Shown here: positions 15,721 through 23,798 of the stretch, piece after piece
How positions within the stretch are numbered: the first letter of the stretch is position 1
Layout: every line of letters begins with the position of its first letter
Origin: Dyella silvae
GTDB taxonomy: Bacteria > Pseudomonadota > Gammaproteobacteria > Xanthomonadales > Rhodanobacteraceae
Direction of reading: 5' to 3'
Assembly: GCF_026421305.1 (NCBI RefSeq)
Contig: NZ_JAPJBQ010000007.1
Coordinates: 1-64,000 of the forward strand
DNA length: 64,000 nucleotides
Notes under the pieces: generated by a model
Database searches by the model: none
What the model was told of the DNA's origin: nothing
What the model saw: only the letters and a program-made list of their open reading frames with translations
Made by a program: the position numbers and the translations under genes

Positions 15721-16185
15721 CTATCGCGACTCTGTGTATTGCTTGAAGACGTCTAGCGTTCCCATCCAATAGAAGTGCAAATGTCTGTAGATGGCCATCG
15801 TGGGAAACCCGGATGCCTCGAATCTCAGGAGGGTTCGGGTGCCGGCGTCTTCGAGTACGAAGCGGAGCTTCGTATAGCTCGAGGGCTGATCCGGGAGGCG
15901 GGACAACGAGCTCAGGTGCGTGAAGCTCAGCTCTTCGTACGGACAGTACGCCAGGATGATGCCCTTGTTCTCGAACGGAAGATGGTGCGTGCCTCGAATG
16001 ACAATCGCGCTTCCCACTGCCCAGGTGGTGTCGACCTCGACTGAATATTCGTCGCCGCCAAGCCACTGGCGCATGCTGTGATGGCCAACCAGATGCCTCC
16101 AGACCTCGGCAACGGGTCTCTCCAAAACCACCTTTTCGCCGAAGCAATCGGGGATATTACCGTGATCGTTTGATAGAAGGCTCAT
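15721..16185 (-). CDS. SRPBCC-fold protein (AHSA1/START-like)
   Basis: A 154-residue helix-grip protein. The family pattern is visible: 'VVLERPVAEVWRHLVGHHSMRQWLGGD', then strands 'GSAIVIRGTHHLPFENKG', 'YTKLRFVLEDAGTRTLLRFEASGFP' and a C-terminal helix with 'FYWMGTLDVFKQY'. Such proteins bind hydrophobic ligands or assist folding. The start is taken at MSLLSNDHG (16185) because the preceding codons look non-coding. The hairpin copy lies after it. Confidence 0.8.
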   Translation of the reverse strand: MSLLSNDHGNIPDCFGEKVVLERPVAEVWRHLVGHHSMRQWLGGDEYSVEVDTTWAVGSAIVIRGTHHLPFENKGIILAYCPYEELSFTHLSSLSRLPDQPSSYTKLRFVLEDAGTRTLLRFEASGFPTMAIYRHLHFYWMGTLDVFKQYTESR

Positions 16186-16371
16186 GGTTCGAAGTTCACA
16201 TCGGCGAGCACGAAAATTTGAGATTACCGCGTTCAACGCGCCCCGTTTCTCTCTGGGCCAGGCTGTCGCGAGGAACTAGCTAGCACGGCCCGCCCTTTGT
16301 CAGCGCTTACGTTTCAACTCAACGCGCGAACGATAGAGGCAATCAAAGACCTTTCGTCTGGCTTCGGACGT

Positions 16372-16767
16372 CTAACTGGCGCGCATGCAGTATGGGCCAT
16401 CGCCCAGCATGGATTGAAGAACCAGCAACAGCGACCACACCAGCGGCAGCTCCGCCCCTGCGCCGGTAAAGTAGAAGCCCTTTCGTGCGGCCCAGAACTG
16501 CGTTGCGCCGAGCATCATGGGTAGTGCGTACAGACTGACCCAGCGCGTGTAGATGCCGGGAATGAGCAGCAAGGCACCGGCGAGCTCGGCAGAAAAGACA
16601 TACCAGGGAACAAACGGGGGATAGCCGCTTGTGGCAAACCCCGCCCACCAGCGGGATAACCCTCCCGGCAGCATCGCGAATTTCCAGTACAGGTGTGCGA
16701 TAAACAGCGACCCAAGTACCACCCTTAGCAGCAACGGCGCGTATCGGGCAGCGCGGTCTGAGTTCAT
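16372..16767 (-). CDS. DoxX family membrane protein
   Basis: A 131-residue inner-membrane protein with four helices. It begins 'RYAPLLLRVVLGSLFIAHLYWKF' and contains 'GYPPFVPWYVFSAELAGALLLIPGIYTRWVSL', the E-x-x-x-x-x-L-x-x-G helix typical of DoxX/DoxD proteins. Members are tied to quinone or thiol redox metabolism but most are uncharacterised. The ATG at 16767 follows AGGGGGC. Confidence 0.88.
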   Translation of the reverse strand: MNSDRAARYAPLLLRVVLGSLFIAHLYWKFAMLPGGLSRWWAGFATSGYPPFVPWYVFSAELAGALLLIPGIYTRWVSLYALPMMLGATQFWAARKGFYFTGAGAELPLVWSLLLVLQSMLGDGPYCMRAS

Positions 16768-17369
16768 GCTGAGCCCCCTTGGTCAGTTGTCTGAGCTGCC
16801 GACGGCAATGCCGCCCCTTCGAACCAAATGTAAGGCCGCCACCTCGTGGCCAACGCGAACATGAAGATCAGCGTCAAGCGAAACATGTTCAAAGCAAGCC
16901 ATTCCCAGGTGAGCTAATCGATGTAACGATGAAACAAGCCGACTTTAAAGCCGGTGCCTGGCGGCCGTCAGAATCTCAGGCTTACCAACGCAAGCGCAAG
17001 CCTGTCATGGCGGCCAAGCGAATGGATCGAATGCAAAGAAGCTCACGCGCACGTTTCCAGTTCACCGATAGCGCGTTGAACCGTGTGCGCCGGTTTCGGT
17101 ACTACTAGGCGACTTAATCAAACGACACATCCACATAGTTAACCCTTCGCACGCACTGCTAGGTCGTGACGAGTGCGGTTCTCAATCCGCGATAAAGCTT
17201 GGTAGTGCTTATGCCTGCGAGCGGTATCCGCGCTTGCACCGATAGATGGCATTGAACGAAACACCACTCGTTCGTACCGCGAGGCATAGCGTTCGGCGCA
17301 ATGGTCCGATAGCGCTGATGGGCACGGCTGCGCCCGAGCCAAGGCATCGCTATAACGGAGTAGCTGCGT
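16768..17369. other. Intergenic region of about 600 bases
   Basis: Frames here have unlike codon use and no ribosome-binding sites. It separates the DoxX gene from the cytochrome-porin gene and should contain promoters for both. No repeat of the hairpin family and no RNA gene seen. Confidence 0.45.
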
Positions 17370-18755
17370 ATGAGTGCGTTATGCAGAACCGCTGGAGGTC
17401 GGCACAAGCGCATGCCCGCGCGGTGGCTGCGCCGGGCCGTGACGTTCGCCTGTCTTGTTCTGCCTGTTTTTGGCGCACAGGCGGTACCTGCTTTTGCGCG
17501 GCAAACGCATCAGCCATGCACCAGTTGCCATGTGGGCGGCTTTGGTCCTCAGCTCACACCCTTCGGGCGACAGTTCAAGATGCTCGCGTACACGCTGAAG
17601 GTGGGTGACGATACGAAAGTGCCGTTGTCGATGATGCTGGTGGAGGCATTCACACGCACGGCCAGAGCGCAGCCGGATCCACCCGCGCAAGGTTTCGACC
17701 GCAACAACAATCTGGAGCTGGAACAGGCCTCGGCGTTTCTCGCAGGACGACTTACCGAGCACCTTGGCGTGCTGGCACAGGCCACGTATTCGGACAACGG
17801 CGGCAAGTTGGGCTGGGACAACGCCGAACTCCGTTACGCGCGTACCTTTCAGGCGAGCGGGCATGCCGGTATCTGGGGCGTGTCGCTGAATAACAATCCT
17901 GGCCTCAGCGACGTGTTCAACACCACGCCGGCCTGGCAGTACCCGTATATGTCACCCGATCTGGCACCTTCGGCTCCCGCCGCGCCGGTGCTTTTCGGGG
18001 GCATGGCCGGACGTGTGCTTGGCGCCAGCGCCTATATGCAACTGGATGGCGCGTGGTATCTGGAGGCGGGCGGCTACCGGTCGCTGTCGCCCGCGTTTCT
18101 CAGGACAGTGAACGCCGACTTTGCCGGACGCATTGCTGGCATCGCCCCCTATGCGCGCATGACGTATACGCGAAATATGAAGCGCGGCAATTTTGAGGTA
18201 GGTGGCATGTTGCTCAGCATGCGACGTGGGTTGGCAGGCACGGATGCAGCGGGCCGCATGGTGTCGCTGGGCGGACCCACGGACAGGTTTCAGGATGTGG
18301 GCGTGGATGCCAGCTATCAGTTCATCGACGGCAGCGAGCACATTGTGACGGTGAAGGCATTATACGTGGACGAGCATCAGCGGCTGGATGCTACGTATGC
18401 ATCGGGTGGCGCCGAGCACCGCAGTAACTCGCTGCAGTCGCTGAACGTCAACGCGAGTTATTGGTATCAGAATACGTGGGGCGTGACGCTGGGCGCGTTC
18501 TCCACCAAGGGTAGCCGCGACGCGTTGCTATACCCCGTGACGGGGCGCCCGGATACGAATGGCGACATGGTGGAGTTCAACTGGAACCCCTTTGGCAAAG
18601 CCGATTCGTGGGCGTCGCCGTTTGCGAACCTTCGCCTCGGCGTGCAGTACACGTTCTACACGCGCTTCAGCGGCGCGCGCAGCAACTTCGACGGTGCAGG
18701 GCGCAACGCCAGCGACAACAATACGTTGTTTGTTTATACGTGGCTGGCGTTGTGA
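17370..18755 (+). CDS. Fused monoheme cytochrome c-porin, Cyc2-like
   Basis: A 461-residue predicted outer-membrane protein. A signal peptide (about 15-39) leads into 'PAFARQTHQPCTSCHVGGF' where Cys50, Cys53 and His54 form one CxxCH heme c site, then 'LTPFGRQFK'. About 390 residues of alternating beta strands rich in Tyr and Trp follow, without further heme sites. This layout, including the F-A-R-Q-T and L-T-x-F-G-R-x-F-K flanks, is that of Cyc2, the outer-membrane cytochrome-porin that oxidises Fe(II) in several iron oxidisers; many distant relatives lack a tested role. Start supported by GGAG nine bases before the ATG. It converges on the MFS gene with a 22-base overlap. Confidence 0.8.
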   Translation: MSALCRTAGGRHKRMPARWLRRAVTFACLVLPVFGAQAVPAFARQTHQPCTSCHVGGFGPQLTPFGRQFKMLAYTLKVGDDTKVPLSMMLVEAFTRTARAQPDPPAQGFDRNNNLELEQASAFLAGRLTEHLGVLAQATYSDNGGKLGWDNAELRYARTFQASGHAGIWGVSLNNNPGLSDVFNTTPAWQYPYMSPDLAPSAPAAPVLFGGMAGRVLGASAYMQLDGAWYLEAGGYRSLSPAFLRTVNADFAGRIAGIAPYARMTYTRNMKRGNFEVGGMLLSMRRGLAGTDAAGRMVSLGGPTDRFQDVGVDASYQFIDGSEHIVTVKALYVDEHQRLDATYASGGAEHRSNSLQSLNVNASYWYQNTWGVTLGAFSTKGSRDALLYPVTGRPDTNGDMVEFNWNPFGKADSWASPFANLRLGVQYTFYTRFSGARSNFDGAGRNASDNNTLFVYTWLAL

Positions 18756-20038
18756 TCGGCGTGTGGCGACGGCCGGGTTTCCGGCATGGTCAGCAACACC
18801 GGCAATACCGCCAGGGCAATAACCGCAATCATGGCGCCCGGCACGGCGGCCCAGCCGGTACGCTGCGTGAGCAGCTCGGCGAGAAATGGCGTGAGGCCGC
18901 CGAAGATGGCCGTAGCCACGGTGACACTCAACGCCAGTCCGCTCAAACGGCCTTCGCCGGGAAACTGTTCCGCCGTCGCGGGCGCCCCCACGGCACTGAC
19001 GCCTCCGGCGACAAAGGCCAGCACGATCGCACCGAGCACTATCGCTACGCGGGAGCCACCCGCCATGACGGTAAACATGGCGAGCGGAAGCATGACGCTC
19101 AGCACGGCGAGCACCACCAGCACCGGCTTGCGGCCCACACGATCGGAGAGCGCGCCAATAAGCGGCGTAATGAGAATGACGGCAACAGCCGCAACGGTGG
19201 AAAGCCCGAGGGATTCGCCTTCGCCCACGGTTCCCGTCGAGTGGAGGAACGCTGGCACATAGGTGATGCCAACGTAGTACGTGATGGAGCCCAACGCCGA
19301 GATGGCGAATGTCCGCAGCAGCGCCGCGCGGTGATGAGTAAGTGTGTGGCGTGCGGGCGCGATGGGCACGGTGCCGTTGGCGCGTTGCCGCTCGAAGTCG
19401 GGCGACTCCTGCATGGTGGTGCGCGCGATAAGCGTGCTGCCGGCCAGCGCGGCGCCGACGAAGAACGGAATTCGCCATCCCCAACTATCGAGGCTGGCCG
19501 TGCTCATAAGGCCGACCGTGAGCGCAGGCACTGCCACAGCGAACAGCGCGCCGATTTCGCTGGCCGCGGGCGCCAGAGACGTGATCAGGCCGCGGCGATG
19601 TGCGTCGGCGCCTTCAAGCAGGTAAGCCACCACGCCGGTGTATTCACCGCCCACCGAGAAAGCCATCATGCATCGGAGTAATAGCAGCAAGACACCGGCA
19701 GCCGCGCCCACCTGGTGATACGTGGGCAACAGTGCCGTGGCGAGCATGGCCAGGGTCATCAACCCCATGGACAGCAACATGGTTCGGCGGCGGCCGGAGC
19801 GGTCGCCAATGTGGCCAAACACAACGGCACCCAGCGGCCGCATGGCATAGGAGATGGCGAAGCCGGCCAGCGTGTAGAGCAATGACCCGCTGCCGCCGCC
19901 GAAGAATACGCGGGCCAACACGGTGGCGAAGTAGAGGTACAGCGTGAAGTCGTACCACTCCACAATGGTAGAGATTGCAGCAATGGTCATTGAGGCGCGC
20001 GAAATCCCAACGACTTGCAGTGTCCCAACAGCCCTCAT
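18734..20038 (-). CDS. MFS transporter, metabolite:H+ symporter (MHS) type
   Basis: A 434-residue, 12-helix carrier. The N-terminal 'ISTIVEWYDFTLYLYFATVLARVFF' is the MHS signature, and 'GHIGDRSGRRRTML' is the loop 2-3 motif of the major facilitator superfamily. MHS carriers import proline/betaine, citrate, alpha-ketoglutarate or shikimate; the substrate cannot be told here. The ATG at 20038 follows GGGGAGCC. Its 3' end overlaps the convergent cytochrome-porin gene. Confidence 0.9.
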   Translation of the reverse strand: MRAVGTLQVVGISRASMTIAAISTIVEWYDFTLYLYFATVLARVFFGGGSGSLLYTLAGFAISYAMRPLGAVVFGHIGDRSGRRRTMLLSMGLMTLAMLATALLPTYHQVGAAAGVLLLLLRCMMAFSVGGEYTGVVAYLLEGADAHRRGLITSLAPAASEIGALFAVAVPALTVGLMSTASLDSWGWRIPFFVGAALAGSTLIARTTMQESPDFERQRANGTVPIAPARHTLTHHRAALLRTFAISALGSITYYVGITYVPAFLHSTGTVGEGESLGLSTVAAVAVILITPLIGALSDRVGRKPVLVVLAVLSVMLPLAMFTVMAGGSRVAIVLGAIVLAFVAGGVSAVGAPATAEQFPGEGRLSGLALSVTVATAIFGGLTPFLAELLTQRTGWAAVPGAMIAVIALAVLPVLLTMPETRPSPHADHNASHV

Positions 20039-20218
20039 CGGCTGGCTCCCCGTGGTGCGTCGGTAAATTGAGAACGGCTGATCGGGCGCTCGCGGCGTGG
20101 CGATCGGCGAGGCGCCGACGGCTCAATATACCTGTGTTGGGAGACGGGGCTGCTGGGGAGCGTTTGCACGCTACGAGTGGAGCGGGGTTCCCATGTTTCC
20201 CACGAAACGAAACCTGTG

Positions 20219-20256
20219 CCCACCGTCATCCCCGCGAAGCCGGGGATGACGGTGGG
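20219..20256. repeat. Palindromic GTCATCCCC-type hairpin
   Basis: The arm CCACCGTCATCCCC pairs with GGGGATGACGGTGG around an 8-nt loop. No T-tract follows on either strand. It lies 56 bases beyond the small membrane protein gene that ends the DUF899 operon, so it could terminate or stabilise that transcript. It is a second palindrome family, unrelated to the 24-nt one; similar GTCATCCCCGCGAA elements are common in Proteobacteria. Confidence 0.65.
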
Positions 20257-20311
20257 GTCATGCTGAGGCTCGGCAGGAGCCTTTGAAGGCTTCGATGCCC
20301 GAGCAGCAACA

Positions 20312-20515
20312 TCACTTCTGACGTGGCGCTGCCAGTACTGCTTTCACCTCGCGAGTCCGGGCATGGTCATCGCCACTCGCTGGTGACGCGACTGCAAGCG
20401 TTGCCGATGAACGCCGCCGCCGGGTGATGGATCGCAGCGAGAGCACCGTCACCCCTCCCGCCGAACTCGCGCCACCCAGCAGAAGGAGGGCGGACCCAAT
20501 GCACAGGGGACACAT
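20312..20515 (-). CDS. Small Cys-containing membrane protein linked to DUF899
   Basis: A 67-residue protein beginning MCPLCIGSALLLLGGASSAG: a CPLC pair followed at once by one hydrophobic helix, then a basic segment (RSITRRRRSS). It starts 15 bases after the DUF899 stop with GGAGAT upstream, so it is the last gene of the operon. The N-terminal CxxC next to a membrane helix suggests a redox or metal-binding partner of the thioredoxin-like DUF899 proteins (inference). Confidence 0.65.
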   Translation of the reverse strand: MCPLCIGSALLLLGGASSAGGVTVLSLRSITRRRRSSATLAVASPASGDDHARTREVKAVLAAPRQK

Positions 20516-20529
20516 GGCAAATCTCCAGG

Positions 20530-21120
20530 TCAGGCGTGGTTGCAACAGGAAGGCTTTGCTGCAGCGCGTGGTTCCTCGCCGATGCCACCGGGCAACAGAT
20601 CGAAGAAGTGCCACAGCGTGCAGAAGTCATCGCTGGGGCTGAAGCCCGTATCGGAAACGCGCACGATGGCGTCGCCTTCGCGCCGGAATACCGACACGCC
20701 GGCGATCCAGCCCCCACCGGCAGACACGTAACCCATATCTGCCGCAAAGGTGGAGCCCACATGGCTCACCATGGGGAATTTCCAACCGCGGCTTTCGGCG
20801 AATCGCTTCTGCACGGCGGGACGATCCGGGCTTGTCACAACGAAACCTGCGCGAGTGACCACGTGTTGATGGATGCCGTTGTAGCCGTCTGCCCATAACG
20901 TGCAGTTGGGACACGACACACCCATGTTGTGGATGACGATGAGATCGTCGTGCTCACCAAAGAGCTGGGACAGGCGCACTGAACCCTCGGTATCGGCGAA
21001 GTCGTAGTCGATGACTGGCTCCGGCTCCACCGTGGCGAGCGTCTCGCGCATGCGTTCTCGAATCGCCGCGATCTGTTGGCGATAGTCCGCGAGTTTTCCG
21101 TTGACGTCGGTGTATTTCAT
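20530..21120 (-). CDS. DUF899 family thioredoxin-like protein
   Basis: A 196-residue protein with a thioredoxin-like fold. 'GVSCPNCTLWADGYNG' supplies the CxxC expected for a redox-active site, and 'DLIVIHNMG' is the preceding core strand. It belongs to the DUF899 set annotated as thioredoxin-like; no reaction is established. It lies 27 bases after a longer DUF899 paralogue. The C-terminal tail ends in SCCNHA, an additional Cys pair. Confidence 0.85.
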   Translation of the reverse strand: MKYTDVNGKLADYRQQIAAIRERMRETLATVEPEPVIDYDFADTEGSVRLSQLFGEHDDLIVIHNMGVSCPNCTLWADGYNGIHQHVVTRAGFVVTSPDRPAVQKRFAESRGWKFPMVSHVGSTFAADMGYVSAGGGWIAGVSVFRREGDAIVRVSDTGFSPSDDFCTLWHFFDLLPGGIGEEPRAAAKPSCCNHA

Positions 21121-21147
21121 GGGACACGTCTCCTGCGGCGTTTCGCG

Positions 21148-21852
21148 TCAGCTTTCGTAGGCGAAGCGGTGTTTCAACCAAGCCATCGTGAATGGCAGAT
21201 CGTCTTCGTCACGGCCCTTCGGCGCGAGATCGAGGTAGTGATACGCGGTGTTGAGCATGTCCACGCCACGCGCGTAGGTGGAGTAGGTGTGGAATACCTG
21301 GCCGTTGTCTTTGATGAAGGCGCTGATACCGGGCAGATCCGATTTTGAAGAGTGCTGCGTGCCGAAGTTGTAAAGCGCCTCGTCTTGAGCGATGGCTTCC
21401 GGCGAGAAGGAAACGTGGTAGTCGTAGTTGAAATCGCTGTCGCAGGAGGAGACCCACTTGAAGGTCCAGCCCTGCTTTCGAGCCTGTTCCCTGAGCTTTT
21501 CCAACGGCGCGCGCGATACGGCGATGAAGGTGACATCGCGTTGATTGAGATGCGGAATGATGCCGTTGAAGTTGTCGGCCCAGAAGGAACAGCTGCGGCA
21601 GCCGATTTCCCACTCGGGGGCATACATGAAGTGGTAAATGATGAGCTGGCTTCGACCGGCGAACAGATCGGCCAGTGTCTCCTTGCCGTTCTCGCTTTCG
21701 AACAGGTAAGGCTTGTCGACGCGCTCCCAGGGCAACTCCCGGCGTTGGCGGCTCAGCTCGTCGCGAAGGTGGGTGAACTCTTTTTCCTTCGCGAGAAAGC
21801 GTTTGCGCGCGTCGATCCATTCCTCGTGATTCACGATGTGATGACTGTTCAT
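21148..21852 (-). CDS. DUF899 family thioredoxin-like protein (longer paralogue)
   Basis: A 234-residue protein. 'PWERVDKPYLFESENGKETLADLFAGRSQLIIYHFMY' and 'EIGCRSCSFWADNFNGIIPHLNQRDVTFIAVSRAP' are classic DUF899 segments with a CRSC redox pair. The C-terminal 'GVDMLNTAYHYLDLAPKGRDE' is also conserved in the family. It follows the ArsR regulator by 63 bases and precedes the shorter paralogue, so the two were probably duplicated and are co-expressed. Confidence 0.88.
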   Translation of the reverse strand: MNSHHIVNHEEWIDARKRFLAKEKEFTHLRDELSRQRRELPWERVDKPYLFESENGKETLADLFAGRSQLIIYHFMYAPEWEIGCRSCSFWADNFNGIIPHLNQRDVTFIAVSRAPLEKLREQARKQGWTFKWVSSCDSDFNYDYHVSFSPEAIAQDEALYNFGTQHSSKSDLPGISAFIKDNGQVFHTYSTYARGVDMLNTAYHYLDLAPKGRDEDDLPFTMAWLKHRFAYES

Positions 21853-21915
21853 GACACTCTCCGTAGGACGTTGTGACGCTGACTTCGGAGTAGCGCCGCT
21901 GCGCAGCGGCGCGGC

Positions 21916-22356
21916 TCATTTTTTGCGGGGCGCTGATTTCCCGGGCCGTTTGGCGGGCGCCTGTTTCTGCATACGCCGCTCGTCGATGTCCGCGAGGGTG
22001 GCGGCGAGCACGTCGAACTGCTGCTGCCAGTACTTGCTGTAGCGGTTCATCCACACCGCGGCCTGAAGCATGGGGCCTGCATCCAGGCTGCAACGGCTGA
22101 TGCGTCCGGTGCGTTCCTGCTGAATCAGCCCGGTGCGCACCAGCACCTGGATATGACGAGAAACGGCCTGCAGTGAGATATCGAACGAAGCGGCAAGCTC
22201 GGAGACAAGCAGCGCCTGTCCATCGAGCTGCTCCAGAATCTGCCGGCGCACGGGATCAGACAGCGCAAAGAAGACCTGATCCAGTTGCGCCTGCGCGATC
22301 TCCGGACTCTCTCCGGCCCCATCCACCACGCGCAGCGATTGCCGAATGCTCATCAT
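21916..22356 (-). CDS. ArsR/SmtB-family transcriptional regulator
   Basis: A 146-residue winged-helix repressor. 'DQVFFALSDPVRRQILEQLDGQALLVSELAASFDISLQAVSRHIQVLVRTGLI' is the ArsR helix-turn-helix. The classical metal-binding ELCVCDL box is absent, as in the branch that pairs with AHSA1 or DUF899 genes. The basic C-terminus (KRPGKSAPRKK) is unusual. It opens the operon, and a palindromic operator lies 12 bases upstream, so autorepression is expected. Confidence 0.88.
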   Translation of the reverse strand: MMSIRQSLRVVDGAGESPEIAQAQLDQVFFALSDPVRRQILEQLDGQALLVSELAASFDISLQAVSRHIQVLVRTGLIQQERTGRISRCSLDAGPMLQAAVWMNRYSKYWQQQFDVLAATLADIDERRMQKQAPAKRPGKSAPRKK

Positions 22357-22367
22357 GGCCTATAAAT

Positions 22368-22385
22368 ATCAACCTATCGGTTGAT
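22368..22385. promoter_or_regulatory. Probable ArsR-type operator
   Basis: ATCAACC, a 4-base spacer TATC, then GGTTGAT: a perfect 7-bp inverted repeat directly upstream of the regulator start. ArsR proteins bind such short dyads over their own promoters. Binding here is inferred from position and symmetry. Confidence 0.7.
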
Positions 22386-22589
22386 TGTCAAGCACTATGT
22401 TGACTATTGAGCCGTGAGCCGCTGGCCCTGAGGTGGGAGTCCACAACCATGAGGCGGAGCACCTGGGAAACGTCTCCGCAAGCGCGGCCCTGCGCGCAGA
22501 GCGGATTTGCGACGCTTCTGTGGCCCATGAGCCAGCACCGAGCGGCGGCCACCGGTAGGTGTGCGCGCCATGCCTGGAAAAGCGCTACG

Positions 22590-23792
22590 TCAGTGGGATG
22601 TTTCCCCGCAGAGTCCGCTCATGCGCTGGGGAGGGCTATCTGCGAGCAACCGAACGTTACGCTCGATGATCTCCAGCGCGACCACGGTAGGCTTGTGGCG
22701 CATGATCTCCGCGCCATCGATGTCATGCCCGCTGTAAGACTCGATGCTTGCAAAGTCTTCCATCAGATAGGGCAGCAAGTCGCCGCTGAATGAATCTCTG
22801 TAGATGACCAGCCTGCCGTTACCGGTGTCGCTCGCCGATGTCGCGCGCTCACCTTGAGGCCCGGCGGTCGGTGCCATCACCCAGTGGCCGAGGCGCGGGG
22901 TTCGTTTGTCGATGTGAGTGCGGAAGTCCTCGAAGTATCCGGGCAGGGACGCCATGGATACGGCGATATCACCGCCTTCATAGGCCGATTTGTCCATGGT
23001 CCAGGCGTCGAGCGTGGCCGATGGCGCCGTCGGCAGAACGCCGTCGCGAACAAACCGGTTGGCGATGGCACGGTACCCGTAAAAGGCGCCAAGCGAGTTC
23101 CAATGCGTGTCGGTGCGCAAATACAACTCGTCGGGAGTCGTCGCCCTGGCTTCTTTCAGTGCCGGCCGAAGATCGATGACCTTCAGCGCGGGTAGCGCCG
23201 TGGAGAGATGCTGCAACAGCTGATCGAGTCGCGTGGTTACGCCGTCGGGCACATGGACGCCCAACTGCTCGGGATAGATGGTTTGCTTATCGGGCGCCAC
23301 GATGAAGTAGAACGGGATGTGGCAGGTCTCGAGTTTCTCTTGCGACTCTTTGAGGTTATCCGTAATCGCCCGAAGCTGCTCCGCAGAGAACGGGTCCCGG
23401 CCCTGAAGATCGGCAAAATGTGGCTGACCCAGCACGTAGAACGGGTCGTAGAAGAGCCACTGATTCGGGCCAACCACCACGTTCTGATTAGTCGGCGTGC
23501 CAGTGCGTGCCATCTGAAGCCGGGACCCGTAATAGACCAGCGCGTCACGCATCCCGAAGCGGTCGCTGAACCACTTCTCGAGCTTATGCAGCCAGCGAAT
23601 GGACGGCTTGGGAAACGGCTCCATCACGCGATTTTCGTGCAGCGGCACCGGCGCGAAGCTCGCCTTGTTGAACCAGGCAATCGGCAGCACGATAAAGCAC
23701 AGGAAGACGAACGGAACGGCGGCCCGGTTCAATCTTGCCAGCAACGACGACGACCGCTGCACCTGGGAACTCGATTCGATGTTATTGAGCAT
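22590..23792 (-). CDS. AlgX/AlgJ-like SGNH polysaccharide O-acetyltransferase
   Basis: A 400-residue protein with one N-terminal membrane anchor (about 22-42, 'VPFVFLCFIVLPIAWF') and a periplasmic SGNH hydrolase-like domain. Segments typical of AlgX/AlgJ are 'NQWLFYDPFYVLGQ', 'YFIVAPDKQTIYPEQL', 'YLRTDTHWNSLGAFYGY' (Asp-x-His pair) and 'LVIYRDSFSGDLLPYL' (the serine block). It would move acetyl groups from the MBOAT partner to an exported polysaccharide. It lies six bases after the AlgI-like gene. No alginate synthesis genes occur nearby, so the acceptor is unknown. Confidence 0.87.
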   Translation of the reverse strand: MLNNIESSSQVQRSSSLLARLNRAAVPFVFLCFIVLPIAWFNKASFAPVPLHENRVMEPFPKPSIRWLHKLEKWFSDRFGMRDALVYYGSRLQMARTGTPTNQNVVVGPNQWLFYDPFYVLGQPHFADLQGRDPFSAEQLRAITDNLKESQEKLETCHIPFYFIVAPDKQTIYPEQLGVHVPDGVTTRLDQLLQHLSTALPALKVIDLRPALKEARATTPDELYLRTDTHWNSLGAFYGYRAIANRFVRDGVLPTAPSATLDAWTMDKSAYEGGDIAVSMASLPGYFEDFRTHIDKRTPRLGHWVMAPTAGPQGERATSASDTGNGRLVIYRDSFSGDLLPYLMEDFASIESYSGHDIDGAEIMRHKPTVVALEIIERNVRLLADSPPQRMSGLCGETSH

Positions 23793-23798
23793 TAGGGA

